Positions 8,371 through 16,754 of a DNA stretch of 64,000 bases are shown piece by piece. Origin of the DNA: JACVRW01 sp963764665 (GTDB lineage Bacteria; Actinomycetota; Thermoleophilia; Solirubrobacterales; Thermoleophilaceae); NCBI GenBank assembly GCA_963764665.1, contig CAVXTL010000009.1, positions 1 through 64,000 on the forward strand, read 5' to 3'. The translations under genes and the position numbers were made by a program. Within the stretch, counting starts at the first letter, position 1; every line of letters begins with the position of its first letter. The notes under the pieces are model-generated. The model searched no databases and had not been told where the DNA came from. It saw only the letters and a list, made by a program, of their open reading frames with translations.

Positions 8371-10133
8371 GTAAGCGCCAACCGGGACCGGCCGCTCTGC
8401 GCGCCGTTCCCGATGGGGACGCTCAGGAGGCCCCCGCGACGGAGGCCTCCAATGGACTCACACCGCCGCAACGCCGCGGCGGGTCGCGGTACCTCACCGA
8501 TGTGATCCAGGAGCTGGGGTACGCCTCCGACGAGCGCGTGAAGGCGGCCGTGGAGGAGGGCAGGCAGCACGGACGCCCGCCGGAGCAGCTGCTGGTCGAG
8601 TCCGGCGCGCTCACCGGGGACCAGCTCTCTCGTGCGGTGGCGCAGCGCATGGGCCTTCATCACGTTGACCTGTCGGTGTTCAAGACCGATGTGGCCGCGC
8701 TCAACATGATCAGCCCAGCGGCCGCTCGCCGGCTGGGGTCCGTGCCGATCGGGTTCGACGACGGCGGCTCGCTGCTCGTGGCGATGGCCGATCCGTCGAA
8801 CGTGCTCGCGCTCGACGACCTGAAGCTGATGACCGGCCACGAGGTGGTGCCGGTGGTGGGCTCGGCCGAAGACATCCACGGCCTGATCGGCCGCATGAGC
8901 AAGCTCGACGACGCGGTGGCCGCGGCCGTCAAGGAGGGCGAGGACGAGCTCGCCGAGGTGACCGAGGTCCGCGAGTCCGCGGACGACGCGCCGGTGATCA
9001 AGCTCGTGAACTCGATCATCGCCCAGGGGGTGGAGGACGGGGCGTCCGACATCCACTTCGAGCCGGAGGGGCGCGACATGCGCGTGCGCTTCCGCGTGGA
9101 CGGCGTGCTCCGTGAGAGCACGCACATCCCGCGCCGGATGGTGGCGGGCACGATCTCGCGCGTGAAGATCATGGCCAACCTCGACATCTCCGAGAAGCGG
9201 GTGCCGCAGGACGGCCGCGTGTCGCTGACGGTGGAGGGCCACTCGATCGACCTGCGGGTCGTGACGATGCCTCACGTGCACGGCGAGGGCGTGGTCATGC
9301 GGATCCTGGACAAGACCCAGGCGCTGATCGGCCTCGACCAGCTGGGCATGTCGAGTCAGGGCGAGGTGATGTTCGAGGACGGCTTCAGGCGCTCGTACGG
9401 CGCCGTGCTGGTGACCGGCCCCACGGGCTCGGGCAAGTCCACGACGCTCTACGCGGCTCTGAACGAGATCAACGAGCCGGAGCGCAACATCATCACCATC
9501 GAGGACCCCGTGGAGTACCAGCTGGAGGGGGTGAATCAGCTCCAGGTGAACCTCAAGGCGGGGCTCACCTTTGCCTCCGGGCTGCGGGCGATGCTCCGGG
9601 CGGACCCCGACGTGATCATGGTCGGCGAGATCCGGGACACGGAGACCGCGAAGATCGCGATCGAGTCCGCGCTCACGGGCCACCTCGTTCTCTCGACGCT
9701 GCACACGAACGACGCTCCTTCGTCGATCACGCGGCTCACGGAGATGGGAATCGAGCCCTTCCTCACGGCGTCGGCGGTGTGCACCGTCGTGGCACAGCGG
9801 CTCGTTCGCCAGCTCTGCACCTACTGCAAGCAGCGCACGCTCCTGAGCGTCTCGTCGCTCGAGCGCGCCGGCTTCAACGTGGCGTTCGACCTGGAGGCGT
9901 ACGACCCGGTGGGCTGCAGCCGCTGTGGCGGATCGGGCTACAAGGGGCGTACCGGGCTCTACGAAGTGATGGTGATGACGGAGGAGACCCGGGATCTAAC
10001 GGTCGAGCGCGCTTCTGCCGATGAAATCAGGAAGGTCGCGGTGTCCCAGGGCATGCGCCCACTGCGCGCCGACGGCTTCGAAAAGGTCAAGAACGGCGTC
10101 ACGTCCATTGCCGAGGTTGCAAGGGTCACGTAG
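8367..10133 (+). CDS. pilB: Type IV pilus assembly ATPase PilB (GspE family)
   Basis: 588 residues. Seen: an N-terminal MshEN-like region with two tandem repeats (about residues 32-90: YLTDVIQELGYASDERVKAAV and EQLLVESGALTGDQLSRAV), a second N-terminal subdomain, Walker A GPTGSGKSTTLY at about 350, Asp box IEDPVEYQLEG, Walker B ADPDVIMVGEIRD, a His box with STLHTNDAPSSITRL, and a tetracysteine zinc site (CTYCKQ near 484, CSRCGGSGYKGRTGLYEV near 516). It drives pilus extension by hydrolysing ATP at the inner face of the membrane through PilC. MshEN domains of MshE/PilB proteins bind c-di-GMP; here the repeats are partly degenerate (PP in place of LG). Confidence 0.95.
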   Translation: MSKRQPGPAALRAVPDGDAQEAPATEASNGLTPPQRRGGSRYLTDVIQELGYASDERVKAAVEEGRQHGRPPEQLLVESGALTGDQLSRAVAQRMGLHHVDLSVFKTDVAALNMISPAAARRLGSVPIGFDDGGSLLVAMADPSNVLALDDLKLMTGHEVVPVVGSAEDIHGLIGRMSKLDDAVAAAVKEGEDELAEVTEVRESADDAPVIKLVNSIIAQGVEDGASDIHFEPEGRDMRVRFRVDGVLRESTHIPRRMVAGTISRVKIMANLDISEKRVPQDGRVSLTVEGHSIDLRVVTMPHVHGEGVVMRILDKTQALIGLDQLGMSSQGEVMFEDGFRRSYGAVLVTGPTGSGKSTTLYAALNEINEPERNIITIEDPVEYQLEGVNQLQVNLKAGLTFASGLRAMLRADPDVIMVGEIRDTETAKIAIESALTGHLVLSTLHTNDAPSSITRLTEMGIEPFLTASAVCTVVAQRLVRQLCTYCKQRTLLSVSSLERAGFNVAFDLEAYDPVGCSRCGGSGYKGRTGLYEVMVMTEETRDLTVERASADEIRKVAVSQGMRPLRADGFEKVKNGVTSIAEVARVT

Positions 10134-10161
10134 ACGTCATGGCGAGCCGATAGGAGCCCCG

Positions 10162-11235
10162 ATGGAGTTCGACTTCGCAGACGTATTGATGCAGGTGATG
10201 GAGCGTGAGGCTTCCGACCTTCACCTGACCGCGGGCTCGCCGCCGATGATTCGGTATCACGGGACGCTGCACGCGCTCGACTATCCGCCGATGACTCCGC
10301 AGACCACGCGTGAGGTCATCTACTCGATCCTCACCAACGATCAGCGCCAGCGGCTCGAGAACGACTGGCAGCTCGACCTGGCCTACTCGATTCCCGGCAA
10401 GGCGCGCTTCCGCGTGAACGCGTACTTCCAGCGCGCGTCGCTGAGCGCGGCGTTCCGCCTGATTCCTCAGACCATGCCGAAGCTGGCGAGCCTGGGCGTG
10501 CCCGACACGCTCGTGGACTTCACCAAGAAGCCGCGCGGGTTCGTGCTCGTGACCGGCCCCACGGGGTCGGGCAAGTCCACGACCCTGGCGGCGATGCTCG
10601 ACCTGATCAACGACACGCGCCACGAGCACATCCTCACGATCGAGGACCCGATCGAGTTCCTGCACATGCACAAGAAGTGCATCGTCAACCAGCGTGAGCT
10701 GGGCGCCGACGCGCAGAGCTTCAGCCTCGGCCTCAAGGCCGGGCTGCGCCAGGACCCGGACGTGATCCTCGTCGGCGAGATGAGAGACCTCGACACGATC
10801 TCGACGGCGCTGACCGCCGCCGAGACCGGTCACCTCGTGTTCGCCACCCTCCACACCCAGGACACGGCGCAGACCGTGGACCGGATCGTGGACGTCTTCC
10901 CGCCTGCGCAGCAGCAGCAGGTGCGCGTGCAGCTGTCGGTGGCGCTCCAGGGCATCGTGACCCAGCAGCTGCTCCCGCTGTCCAACGGCCAGGGCCGCTG
11001 CGTGGCCACCGAGGTTCTGGTGCCCACGCCGGCGGTGCGGAACCTGATCCGCGAGGGCAAGACCCATCAGATCTACTCCGCGCTTCAGACCGGCGCGCAG
11101 TTCGGCATGCGGACGATGGACACTTCGCTCGCCGAGCTCGTGCGCGAGGGCAAGATCTCGCGTGAGCTGGCCGAGTCGCGCTCGGGCACACCTGAGGAGC
11201 TGCGGCGCCTCATGGGCACCGTGAGGGTGGCGTAG
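10162..11235 (+). CDS. pilT: Twitching motility retraction ATPase PilT
   Basis: 357 residues from ATG 10162, preceded by AGGAG at 10152-10156; the longer open frame starting at 10021 overlaps pilB and is rejected. Seen: MEREASDLHLTAGSPPMIR (the typical PilT opening), Walker A GPTGSGKSTTLAAML, IEDPIEF, QDPDVILVGEMRDL, TLHTQDTAQTVDRI, and AVRNLIREGK, matching the PilT AIRNLIRE motif. It depolymerises the pilus, giving twitching and DNA-uptake movement. A weak GCCGATAG at 10146-10152 upstream, with TCAC 16 nt before it, could be an internal promoter but is not convincing. Confidence 0.95.
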   Translation: MEFDFADVLMQVMEREASDLHLTAGSPPMIRYHGTLHALDYPPMTPQTTREVIYSILTNDQRQRLENDWQLDLAYSIPGKARFRVNAYFQRASLSAAFRLIPQTMPKLASLGVPDTLVDFTKKPRGFVLVTGPTGSGKSTTLAAMLDLINDTRHEHILTIEDPIEFLHMHKKCIVNQRELGADAQSFSLGLKAGLRQDPDVILVGEMRDLDTISTALTAAETGHLVFATLHTQDTAQTVDRIVDVFPPAQQQQVRVQLSVALQGIVTQQLLPLSNGQGRCVATEVLVPTPAVRNLIREGKTHQIYSALQTGAQFGMRTMDTSLAELVREGKISRELAESRSGTPEELRRLMGTVRVA

Positions 11236-11239
11236 CGCG

Positions 11240-12454
11240 ATGGCCACCTACGCATTCAAGGCACTCGATCTCTCCGGATCCCCCACCAAGGGGGAGATGG
11301 AGGCCGGCGACCAGCAGGCCGTGGCTTCGCAGCTGCGCTCGCGCGGTCTGATCGTCGTAGACATCGAGGAGCAGGCGGAGGCGGGCGCAGGGGACATCTT
11401 CTCGCGCTTCAGGAAGGTCAAGTCGGACGATCTCGTGATTGCCTCGCGCCAGCTTTCGACGATGGTGTCGTCGGGCATGTCGCTGCTGCGTGCGCTCTAC
11501 GTGATCGAGGAGCAGACCGAGTCCGACAAGCTCCGCGAGATCCTGATCGACGTCCGCCAGGACGTGGAGGGCGGCTCCGCGCTGTCCGAGGCGCTGCGCA
11601 AGCACCCGGACACCTTCAACGACCTATACGTGGCGATGGTCGAGGCGGGGGAGACCGGAGGAATCCTGGACCAGACCCTGGTGCGTGTGGCCGAGCAGCT
11701 CGAGAAGGACGCGGCACTCCGCCGGCAGGTCAAGGCGGCCATGATCTACCCGATCCTGATCGGCAGCTTCGCGCTGATCGTGCTGGTGGCGCTCGTGGCC
11801 TTCCTCGTGCCGGTCTTCGAGAAGATCTTCTCGGACTTCGGCGGCGAGCTGCCGGCGATCACCAAGTTCACCGTCTTCCTCTCACACCTCGTAACGCGGC
11901 AGTGGTACATCCTGATCGCCGTGGTGTTCGGCGTGGTCTGGCTCTTCCGCTTCTGGAAGAACTCGGACACGGGCCAGGTCCAATGGGACCGCCTGAAGCT
12001 GAAGTTCCCGATGAAGATCGGGGACATCGTGCAGAAGGTCGCGCTCGCGCGCTTCTCACGCACCTTCTCCGGCCTGATCGCCGCCGGCGTGCCGATGCTC
12101 GAGGCAATCGAGATCACCGGCAAGACCTCCGGCAACAAGGTCGTGGAGATGGCCATGGACGACGTGCGCGACTCCGTCAAGAAGGGCGGCTCGCTCACGG
12201 CCCCGATGGCCGCCGTGCCCGAGGCCTTCCCCGTGATGGTCACCCAGATGATCGGAGTGGGCGAGGAGACCGGTGCGCTCGAGACGATGATGTCGAAGGT
12301 CGCCGACTTCTACGAGGAGCAGGTGGACGCCGCCGTCAAGGCGCTCACCTCGATCCTCGAGCCCGTGATGATCATCGTCGTGGGCGGAATCGTCGGGTTC
12401 ATCGTGATCGCGATGTACCTGCCGATGTTCAAGGTCTACGACTCGATCAAGTAG
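11240..12454 (+). CDS. pilC: Type IV pilus inner-membrane platform protein PilC (GspF family)
   Basis: 404 residues, normal length. Seen: the N-terminal MATYAFKALDLSGSPTKGEMEA, two copies of the GspF cytoplasmic domain (about 60-190 and 262-390; conserved FSRTFSGLIAAGVPMLEAIEI and MIGVGEETGALETMM), and three hydrophobic helices (about 172-195, 222-240, 370-394). It anchors the PilB/PilT motors and the growing pilin helix. It starts 4 nt after pilT. It is convergent with a small minus-strand gene, and the motor operon probably ends here. Confidence 0.94.
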   Translation: MATYAFKALDLSGSPTKGEMEAGDQQAVASQLRSRGLIVVDIEEQAEAGAGDIFSRFRKVKSDDLVIASRQLSTMVSSGMSLLRALYVIEEQTESDKLREILIDVRQDVEGGSALSEALRKHPDTFNDLYVAMVEAGETGGILDQTLVRVAEQLEKDAALRRQVKAAMIYPILIGSFALIVLVALVAFLVPVFEKIFSDFGGELPAITKFTVFLSHLVTRQWYILIAVVFGVVWLFRFWKNSDTGQVQWDRLKLKFPMKIGDIVQKVALARFSRTFSGLIAAGVPMLEAIEITGKTSGNKVVEMAMDDVRDSVKKGGSLTAPMAAVPEAFPVMVTQMIGVGEETGALETMMSKVADFYEEQVDAAVKALTSILEPVMIIVVGGIVGFIVIAMYLPMFKVYDSIK

Positions 12455-12463
12455 CTCCGGGCG

Positions 12464-12898
12464 TCACGCCTCCGGCGCCGGCGCCTTGATCACCAGCGTT
12501 CCCGCCCTCTGGGGCTCGGCCGCCTGGTCGTCGCCGGCCGGCGCGAACAGGATCGGGTAGCTCCCCGGTCGGCTCTCGAGCACGTCGAAGCGCGCCGGAG
12601 TCACGGGATCCGCCGAAGCGCTCAGGCCGAGCTCCGGTATCACCACCTGGCCGGGCAGGTGCACCACCACGCGCACCTCGGCTGCCTGGCCGGCCGCGAG
12701 GACCCGGCGGCGCGGCTTGTCCGCGCGGAAGAGCACGTCCGTCTCGCCGGCGTCCTCCGTGACCCCCGGTGCGGAGGTGGCGGGCAGGGGCGGTTCCTGC
12801 GCGCTGTCGGACCCATCGTCAGGACGCGAGAGCCCGGCCACCAGCGCCGCCAGGCCCAGCACGATCGCGAACAGCAGGAGAGCGCGGCGAAGTTGCAC
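12464..12898 (-). CDS. Small membrane-anchored cupredoxin-like protein
   Basis: 144 residues from GTG 12898, chosen because it puts RRALLLFAIVLGLAALVAGL right after the start and because TACGAT lies 6 nt upstream (leaderless pattern). Seen: one N-terminal membrane helix, a disordered acidic linker, then a beta-rich domain (VRVVVHLPGQVVIPELGL ... FDVLESRPGSYPILF ... AGTLVI) like cupredoxin folds, without the His/Cys/Met copper ligands. It lies antisense between pilC and the glycosyltransferase-like gene, opposite in direction to the pilus genes. Function unknown. Confidence 0.6.
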   Translation of the reverse strand: MQLRRALLLFAIVLGLAALVAGLSRPDDGSDSAQEPPLPATSAPGVTEDAGETDVLFRADKPRRRVLAAGQAAEVRVVVHLPGQVVIPELGLSASADPVTPARFDVLESRPGSYPILFAPAGDDQAAEPQRAGTLVIKAPAPEA

Positions 12899-12904
12899 CA
12901 GCCG

Positions 12905-12910
12905 ATCGTA
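12905..12910 (-). promoter_or_regulatory. -10 box for the cupredoxin-like gene (leaderless start)
   Basis: Read on the minus strand, TACGAT ends 6 nt before the GTG at 12898. No Shine-Dalgarno and no clear -35 are visible. The arrangement recurs at about 20 other genes in this window. Confidence 0.5.
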
Positions 12911-12941
12911 GAGCGGTCGTCCGTACGTGCGCGTGCGGCGG

Positions 12942-12968
12942 TCAAGTGCCTCCGGCGGCGCGCCGATA
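12942..12968 (+). promoter_or_regulatory. Sigma-28-type promoter of the GT-C-like gene
   Basis: TCAA at 12942-12945 (one mismatch to TAAA), a 16-nt spacer, GCCGATA at 12962-12968. The predicted start near 12976 lies about 8 nt before the ATG at 12984. Confidence 0.6.
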
Positions 12969-12983
12969 GGGCCACGAGTCCCG

Positions 12984-14684
12984 ATGCAGTACGCCCTCCC
13001 AACCCGAAGCGCACTTCGCGCTCTCGTCGCGCTTGCCGTGGCCACGGTCGCATTCGCGGCCGCGGCCGCCCCTGTGCAGGCGCAGCAGGCCCCCCTCGAG
13101 CCCCAGGCGATCCGCCTGGAGCCGGGCGACGGCATGCCCCCCGGATTCCGCGTGCAACCCCGCAAGGCGGTGCGCATGGCGGACGCCCTCCCGGAGGTCC
13201 AGGAGGCGATTGCGGAGGACGGGCCGGCCGAGAAGAAGGTGCTCGTGCCGCTCTACTACGTGAGGCACCCGCTGCGCTACGAGATCTCGTACGAGCGCGG
13301 CGAGACCACGATCGCCGACATCCACATCGACGGCAGAACCGGCGAGATAGTCGAGAAGTGGACCGGCCCCCAGGCCGCGATGCTGCTGGCGCGCGGGTAC
13401 TCGCCCTCGGTCGGCGGAGCGCTCAACCTCTGGTACGTCTGGCTCCCTCTGGCCTTCCTCTTCGTGCTCCCGTTCGTGGACCCGCGGCGCCCGTTCCGCC
13501 TGCTCCATCTCGACCTGCTGGTGCTGCTGGCCTTCGGCGTGTCCGAGTACTTCTTCAACAAGGGCAACGTGGACGTGTCGGTGCCACTCGTGTACCCGCT
13601 GCTCGGCTACCTGCTGATCAGGCTCGGGCTCGCCGGCTTCCGGCCACGCCCGCGCGGCGAGCGCCTGATGCCGTACGCGCGCACCAGCTGGCTCGTGATC
13701 GGCCTGGTGCTGCTGATGGTGTTCCGGGTGGGCCTGAACGTGACCAACTCGGTGATCATGGACGTGGGCTACGCGAGCGTGATCGGGGCCGACCGGATCA
13801 CCACCAAGCAGGACCTGTACGTGGACAACGACATCCACGGGGACACCTATGGCCCGATCACCTACCTGGCCTACGTTCCGTTCGAGCAGCTCTTCCCGAA
13901 CGACGGCCGCTGGGGCGAGGTGCCCGCTGCGCACGCCGCGTCGCTCGCCTTCGACCTCGCCACCGTGATCGGCCTGATGCTGCTCGGCACCCGGCTGCGA
14001 TCCGGTGCGGAGGGCCGAAGGCTCGGCGCCGCGCTGGGCTTTGCCTGGACGGCCTATCCCTTCACCCTGCTCGGGCTTCAGGCGAACGTGAACGACGGCC
14101 TCGTGGCCGCGCTGCTCGTGTTCGCCCTGCTGGCCCTGTCTTCCCCCGCCAAGCGCGGGCTGATGGTGGGGCTGGCCGCCGGGGCGAAGTTCGCCCCGAT
14201 CGTGCTCGCCCCGCTCCTGGCCACGGGCACCGGGGAGGAGCCCCGCTCGCGCTCCTGGCTGTACTTCGGGGCCGCGTTCGCGGGCATCGTGGCGCTGCCG
14301 CTGGTGCTCTACCTCCCGGACGGAGGCCTCAAGGAGTTCTACGACTGCACGATCGGCTTCCAGTTCGGCCGCGACTCCGTGTTCAGCCTGTGGGGGCTCC
14401 ATCCCTCGCTCGGCTGGCTGCAGGACATCGTGAAGGTCGCCGGCCTGGTGTTCGCGGCTGCGCTGGCATTCGTGCCGCGCCGTCGCGACCTGCGCCAGGT
14501 GGCGGCGCTCGGAGCCGCGGCGCTGATCGCGGCCCAGCTGAGCGTGAACCACTGGTTCTACTTCTACATCCCGTGGTTCACCCCGTTCGCACTGCTCGCG
14601 ATGTTCGGCGCCTACCGCGCCCACGAGCCCGAGCGCGACGCAGAGCCCGTTGCACAAACGGAGCGGGTCGCGTCCCCCGTCTAA
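12984..14684 (+). CDS. Polytopic membrane protein, PepSY-like domain plus GT-C/GT87-like glycosyltransferase
   Basis: 566 residues from ATG 12984. Seen: a cleavable signal peptide (about 1-34, ending APVQAQQ), an extracytoplasmic PepSY-like domain (about 60-130, DIHIDGRTGEIVEKWTG), then about ten hydrophobic segments with loops typical of DUF2029/GT87 polyprenol-phosphate-mannose transferases (LGFAWTAYPFTLLGLQANVNDG, GAKFAPIVLAPLL, FGRDSVFSLWGLHPSLGWLQ). The family moves a sugar from a lipid carrier outside the membrane. Lying between pilC and pilA behind a sigma-28-type promoter, it may glycosylate pilins; that is inference. A role in a cell-wall glycan is the alternative. Confidence 0.7.
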   Translation: MQYALPTRSALRALVALAVATVAFAAAAAPVQAQQAPLEPQAIRLEPGDGMPPGFRVQPRKAVRMADALPEVQEAIAEDGPAEKKVLVPLYYVRHPLRYEISYERGETTIADIHIDGRTGEIVEKWTGPQAAMLLARGYSPSVGGALNLWYVWLPLAFLFVLPFVDPRRPFRLLHLDLLVLLAFGVSEYFFNKGNVDVSVPLVYPLLGYLLIRLGLAGFRPRPRGERLMPYARTSWLVIGLVLLMVFRVGLNVTNSVIMDVGYASVIGADRITTKQDLYVDNDIHGDTYGPITYLAYVPFEQLFPNDGRWGEVPAAHAASLAFDLATVIGLMLLGTRLRSGAEGRRLGAALGFAWTAYPFTLLGLQANVNDGLVAALLVFALLALSSPAKRGLMVGLAAGAKFAPIVLAPLLATGTGEEPRSRSWLYFGAAFAGIVALPLVLYLPDGGLKEFYDCTIGFQFGRDSVFSLWGLHPSLGWLQDIVKVAGLVFAAALAFVPRRRDLRQVAALGAAALIAAQLSVNHWFYFYIPWFTPFALLAMFGAYRAHEPERDAEPVAQTERVASPV

Positions 14685-14707
14685 AGGACGCGGGCCGAGC
14701 GCCGATA
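14682..14707 (+). promoter_or_regulatory. Sigma-28-type promoter of pilA1
   Basis: TAAA at 14682-14685, a 15-nt spacer, GCCGATA at 14701-14707. The predicted leader to the pilA1 ATG is about 85 nt and carries a strong Shine-Dalgarno (GGGGGGAG at about 14789-14796). Confidence 0.75.
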
Positions 14708-14800
14708 CGGATTTAGACCCCAGGTGCCCGGTTCTCCGCGGCGGCTGGATCCAGACCAACCAGACCATCCAGACCGTCACCTCGACAGAGGGGGGAGACA

Positions 14801-15238
14801 ATGCTGCGGAAGCTCAAAGAGCGAGTTCACTCGAGGGAGCCGGGGTTCACCCTGATCGAGCTCCTCGTCGTAATTCTCATCATCGGAATCCTGGCCGCCA
14901 TCGCGCTGCCGGCGTTCCTTGGTCAGCGCCAGAAGGGCCAGGACGCGAGCGCGAAGTCGAATGCTCGCAACATGGTCTCGGCGCTCGAGTCCTGCTTCGC
15001 TGTTTCGAGCAGCTACGCGAGCTGCGACTCGAGCCAGGACGTCACCGCCTCGGGAATCGCAACCGGCACGGGCACGAACCAGGTCGAACTGGCCACGCTC
15101 GCGTCCGGCAACTACCGAGTGGTGGCCAAGTCGGCCTCCGGCAACAACTTCACGATCACGAAGCCGGCGAGCGGAGCCGTGTCGCGCACCTGCACCACGA
15201 CCGGCCAGGGCGCATGCCCCTCTTCGGGGAGCTGGTAG
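14801..15238 (+). CDS. pilA: Major type IV pilin, copy 1
   Basis: 145 residues. Seen: a 15-residue basic leader ending in Gly, then FTLIELLVVILIIGILAAIA, the class III signal cut by prepilin peptidase between G15 and F16 with E20 (Glu5 of the mature pilin). The globular part has four cysteines in two pairs (ALESC/YASC and RTC/GAC), likely disulfides, and ends CPSSGSW. It is the structural subunit of the pilus fibre. It is a tandem paralogue of the next gene, with a nearly identical N-terminal half. The unusually long SD-bearing leader contrasts with the leaderless genes around it and fits a highly expressed mRNA. Confidence 0.95.
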   Translation: MLRKLKERVHSREPGFTLIELLVVILIIGILAAIALPAFLGQRQKGQDASAKSNARNMVSALESCFAVSSSYASCDSSQDVTASGIATGTGTNQVELATLASGNYRVVAKSASGNNFTITKPASGAVSRTCTTTGQGACPSSGSW

Positions 15239-15282
15239 GCGCCGTCCTGGTGGACGGATGCCAGAGAGAAGCCATTACGGAT

Positions 15283-15308
15283 TAAAGCGACACGGCCAGT
15301 TGTCGATC
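15283..15308 (+). promoter_or_regulatory. Diverged sigma-28-like promoter of pilA2
   Basis: TAAA at 15283-15286, a 15-nt spacer, GTCGATC at 15302-15308 (two mismatches to GCCGATA). Position and spacing match the pilA1 promoter, so it is probably the duplicated, weakened copy. Confidence 0.45.
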
Positions 15309-15393
15309 TATCCGCGAACGGCCAGTATGCCTCGGCTTTCCGCGGCGGCTGGCAACCAGACCATCCAGACGTCACCTCAAAAGGGGGAGACAA

Positions 15394-15831
15394 ATGCTGC
15401 GGAAGCTCAGTGAGCGAGTTCACTCCGGGGAGCGGGGATTTACCCTGATCGAGCTCCTCGTCGTGATCCTTATCATCGGAATTCTGGCCGCCATCGCGCT
15501 GCCGGCGTTCCTCGGTCAGCGTCAGAAGGGCCAGGACGCGAGCGCGAAGTCGAACGCTCGTAACATGGTCTCGGCGCTCGAGTCGTGCTACACCAACTCG
15601 CAGACGTACGTCGGCTGCGGTACGGCGCAGGACGTGACCGAGTCCGGAATCACCACGGGTACCGGTAACGGCCAGGTGAACCTGGCCACGCTGGCCACGG
15701 GTAACTTCCAGGTCGTGGCCAAGTCCGAGTCGGGGAACAACTTCACCATCACGAAGCCTGCCTCCGGTTCGATCACCCGTACCTGCACCACCACCGGCAG
15801 CGGCGCCTGCCCCTCCTCGGGTAACTGGTAG
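15394..15831 (+). CDS. pilA: Major type IV pilin, copy 2
   Basis: 145 residues, the same length as copy 1. Seen: leader of 15 residues ending in Gly, FTLIELLVVILIIGILAAIA, and a near-identical helix to ALESC. The globular domain then differs (YTNSQTYVGCGTAQDVTESG) but keeps all four cysteines and the SSGNW ending. Its leader repeats that of copy 1 (CCAGACCATCCAGAC and GGGGGAGACAA before the ATG), so the duplication included the 5' region. A strong hairpin follows. Two pilins may give mixed or switchable fibres. Confidence 0.95.
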   Translation: MLRKLSERVHSGERGFTLIELLVVILIIGILAAIALPAFLGQRQKGQDASAKSNARNMVSALESCYTNSQTYVGCGTAQDVTESGITTGTGNGQVNLATLATGNFQVVAKSESGNNFTITKPASGSITRTCTTTGSGACPSSGNW

Positions 15832-15858
15832 CCACAGCTGGTTGAACAAGCAGATCCG

Positions 15859-15895
15859 CGACGGGCGGGCCTCACGGCCCGCCCGTCGTCGTTTC
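15859..15895 (+). terminator. Hairpin terminator after pilA2
   Basis: A perfect 13-bp stem (CGACGGGCGGGCC at 15859-15871 with GGCCCGCCCGTCG at 15876-15888) with loop TCAC, followed by a short TCGTTT. It separates the pilin units from pilD. Confidence 0.75.
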
Positions 15896-15922
15896 CGGGC
15901 CCCTGAGTAGCTTCCAGCCGCG

Positions 15923-16678
15923 ATGGTGGTCGAGATCGCAGCAGCGGCCGTGCTCGGAGCGCTGATCGGCAGCTTCCTCAACGTGGTCATCCACCGGGTG
16001 CCGCTCCGGGAATCCCTGGTGGCCCCGGGTTCACACTGCCCATCCTGCGGCACGCCGCTCGCGCCGTACGACAACGTCCCGCTGGTCTCGTGGCTCGTGC
16101 TGCGTGGGCGCTGCCGGCACTGCGGCGCCTCCATCTCGCCGCGCTATCCGATCGTCGAGCTGCTGACCGCGGTCGCATTCGCCGCCGTCGTGGCGGCGCG
16201 CGGGTTCGATCAGGACCTCCTGCTCGAGCTTCCCTTCGTGGCGTGCCTGATCGCCCTCGCCGCGATCGACCTGGACCACCGGCTGCTGCCCAACCGGATC
16301 GTCTATCCGATGGCCGTCTGGGGAGTGGTGGCCACCGCGCTCACCGACTCCGGCAACCTTCCGGAGCATCTGATCGCGGGCGCCGCCGCCTTCACGTTCC
16401 TGCTCGTGGCCGCGCTCGTGTATCCGGCGGGCATGGGGATGGGCGACGTGAAGCTGGCCGGCGCCATGGGCCTCTACCTCGGGCTCTCCATCGCGCCGGC
16501 GCTGCTGGTCGCGTTCACGAGCGGCACGGTGGTGGGGGTGGTGATCCTCGCGCGCGAGGGCGCGAGCGCCAGGAAGAAGGCCGTTCCGTTCGGTCTGTTC
16601 CTCGCCCTGGGGGGGCTGGTCGGCGTGTTGGCGGGGCCTGAGCTGGTGGACCTTTACAAGGACCATCTGCTGACCTGA
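15923..16678 (+). CDS. pilD: Prepilin peptidase / N-methyltransferase PilD
   Basis: 251 residues. Seen: GSFLNVVIHRVPL, two CxxC pairs (CPSC and CRHC) of the zinc-binding methyltransferase domain, then the aspartyl protease sites AAIDLDHRLLPN and GMGMGDVKL with the two catalytic aspartates, in a fold of about eight membrane helices. It cuts the pilin leader after Gly and methylates the new N-terminus. It is the only peptidase in the locus and should process both PilA copies. It lies after the pilA2 terminator; no sigma-28-type box was seen directly upstream. Confidence 0.95.
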   Translation: MVVEIAAAAVLGALIGSFLNVVIHRVPLRESLVAPGSHCPSCGTPLAPYDNVPLVSWLVLRGRCRHCGASISPRYPIVELLTAVAFAAVVAARGFDQDLLLELPFVACLIALAAIDLDHRLLPNRIVYPMAVWGVVATALTDSGNLPEHLIAGAAAFTFLLVAALVYPAGMGMGDVKLAGAMGLYLGLSIAPALLVAFTSGTVVGVVILAREGASARKKAVPFGLFLALGGLVGVLAGPELVDLYKDHLLT

Positions 16679-16711
16679 ATTGCAGGAGATGGGCATCGTC
16701 CTTTTTGGGGG

Positions 16712-16738
16712 TTAAGGCCTCGCCGCCCTCGGCCGATA
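16712..16738 (+). promoter_or_regulatory. Sigma-28-type promoter of pilMNO
   Basis: TTAA at 16712-16715 (one mismatch), a 16-nt spacer, GCCGATA at 16732-16738, followed by GGGGGAG as SD and the pilM ATG at 16755. Confidence 0.65.
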
Positions 16739-16754
16739 CAGCGGGGGAGCAGGT

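Larger units (their letters stand above)
14738..15831 (+). repeat. Tandem duplication of the pilA unit
   Basis: Two units, about 14738-15238 and 15338-15831, share the leader segment (CGCGGCGGCTGG, CCAGACCATCCAGAC, the SD) and most of the coding sequence. Identity is highest in the first 70 codons and falls in the surface-exposed part between cysteines 1 and 3. Confidence 0.85.

Noticed and set aside
10126..10152. TCAC-N16-GCCGATA before pilT as a further sigma-28 promoter
   Set aside because: Two mismatches in TAAA and location at the end of pilB within an apparent operon; kept only as a remark under pilT.
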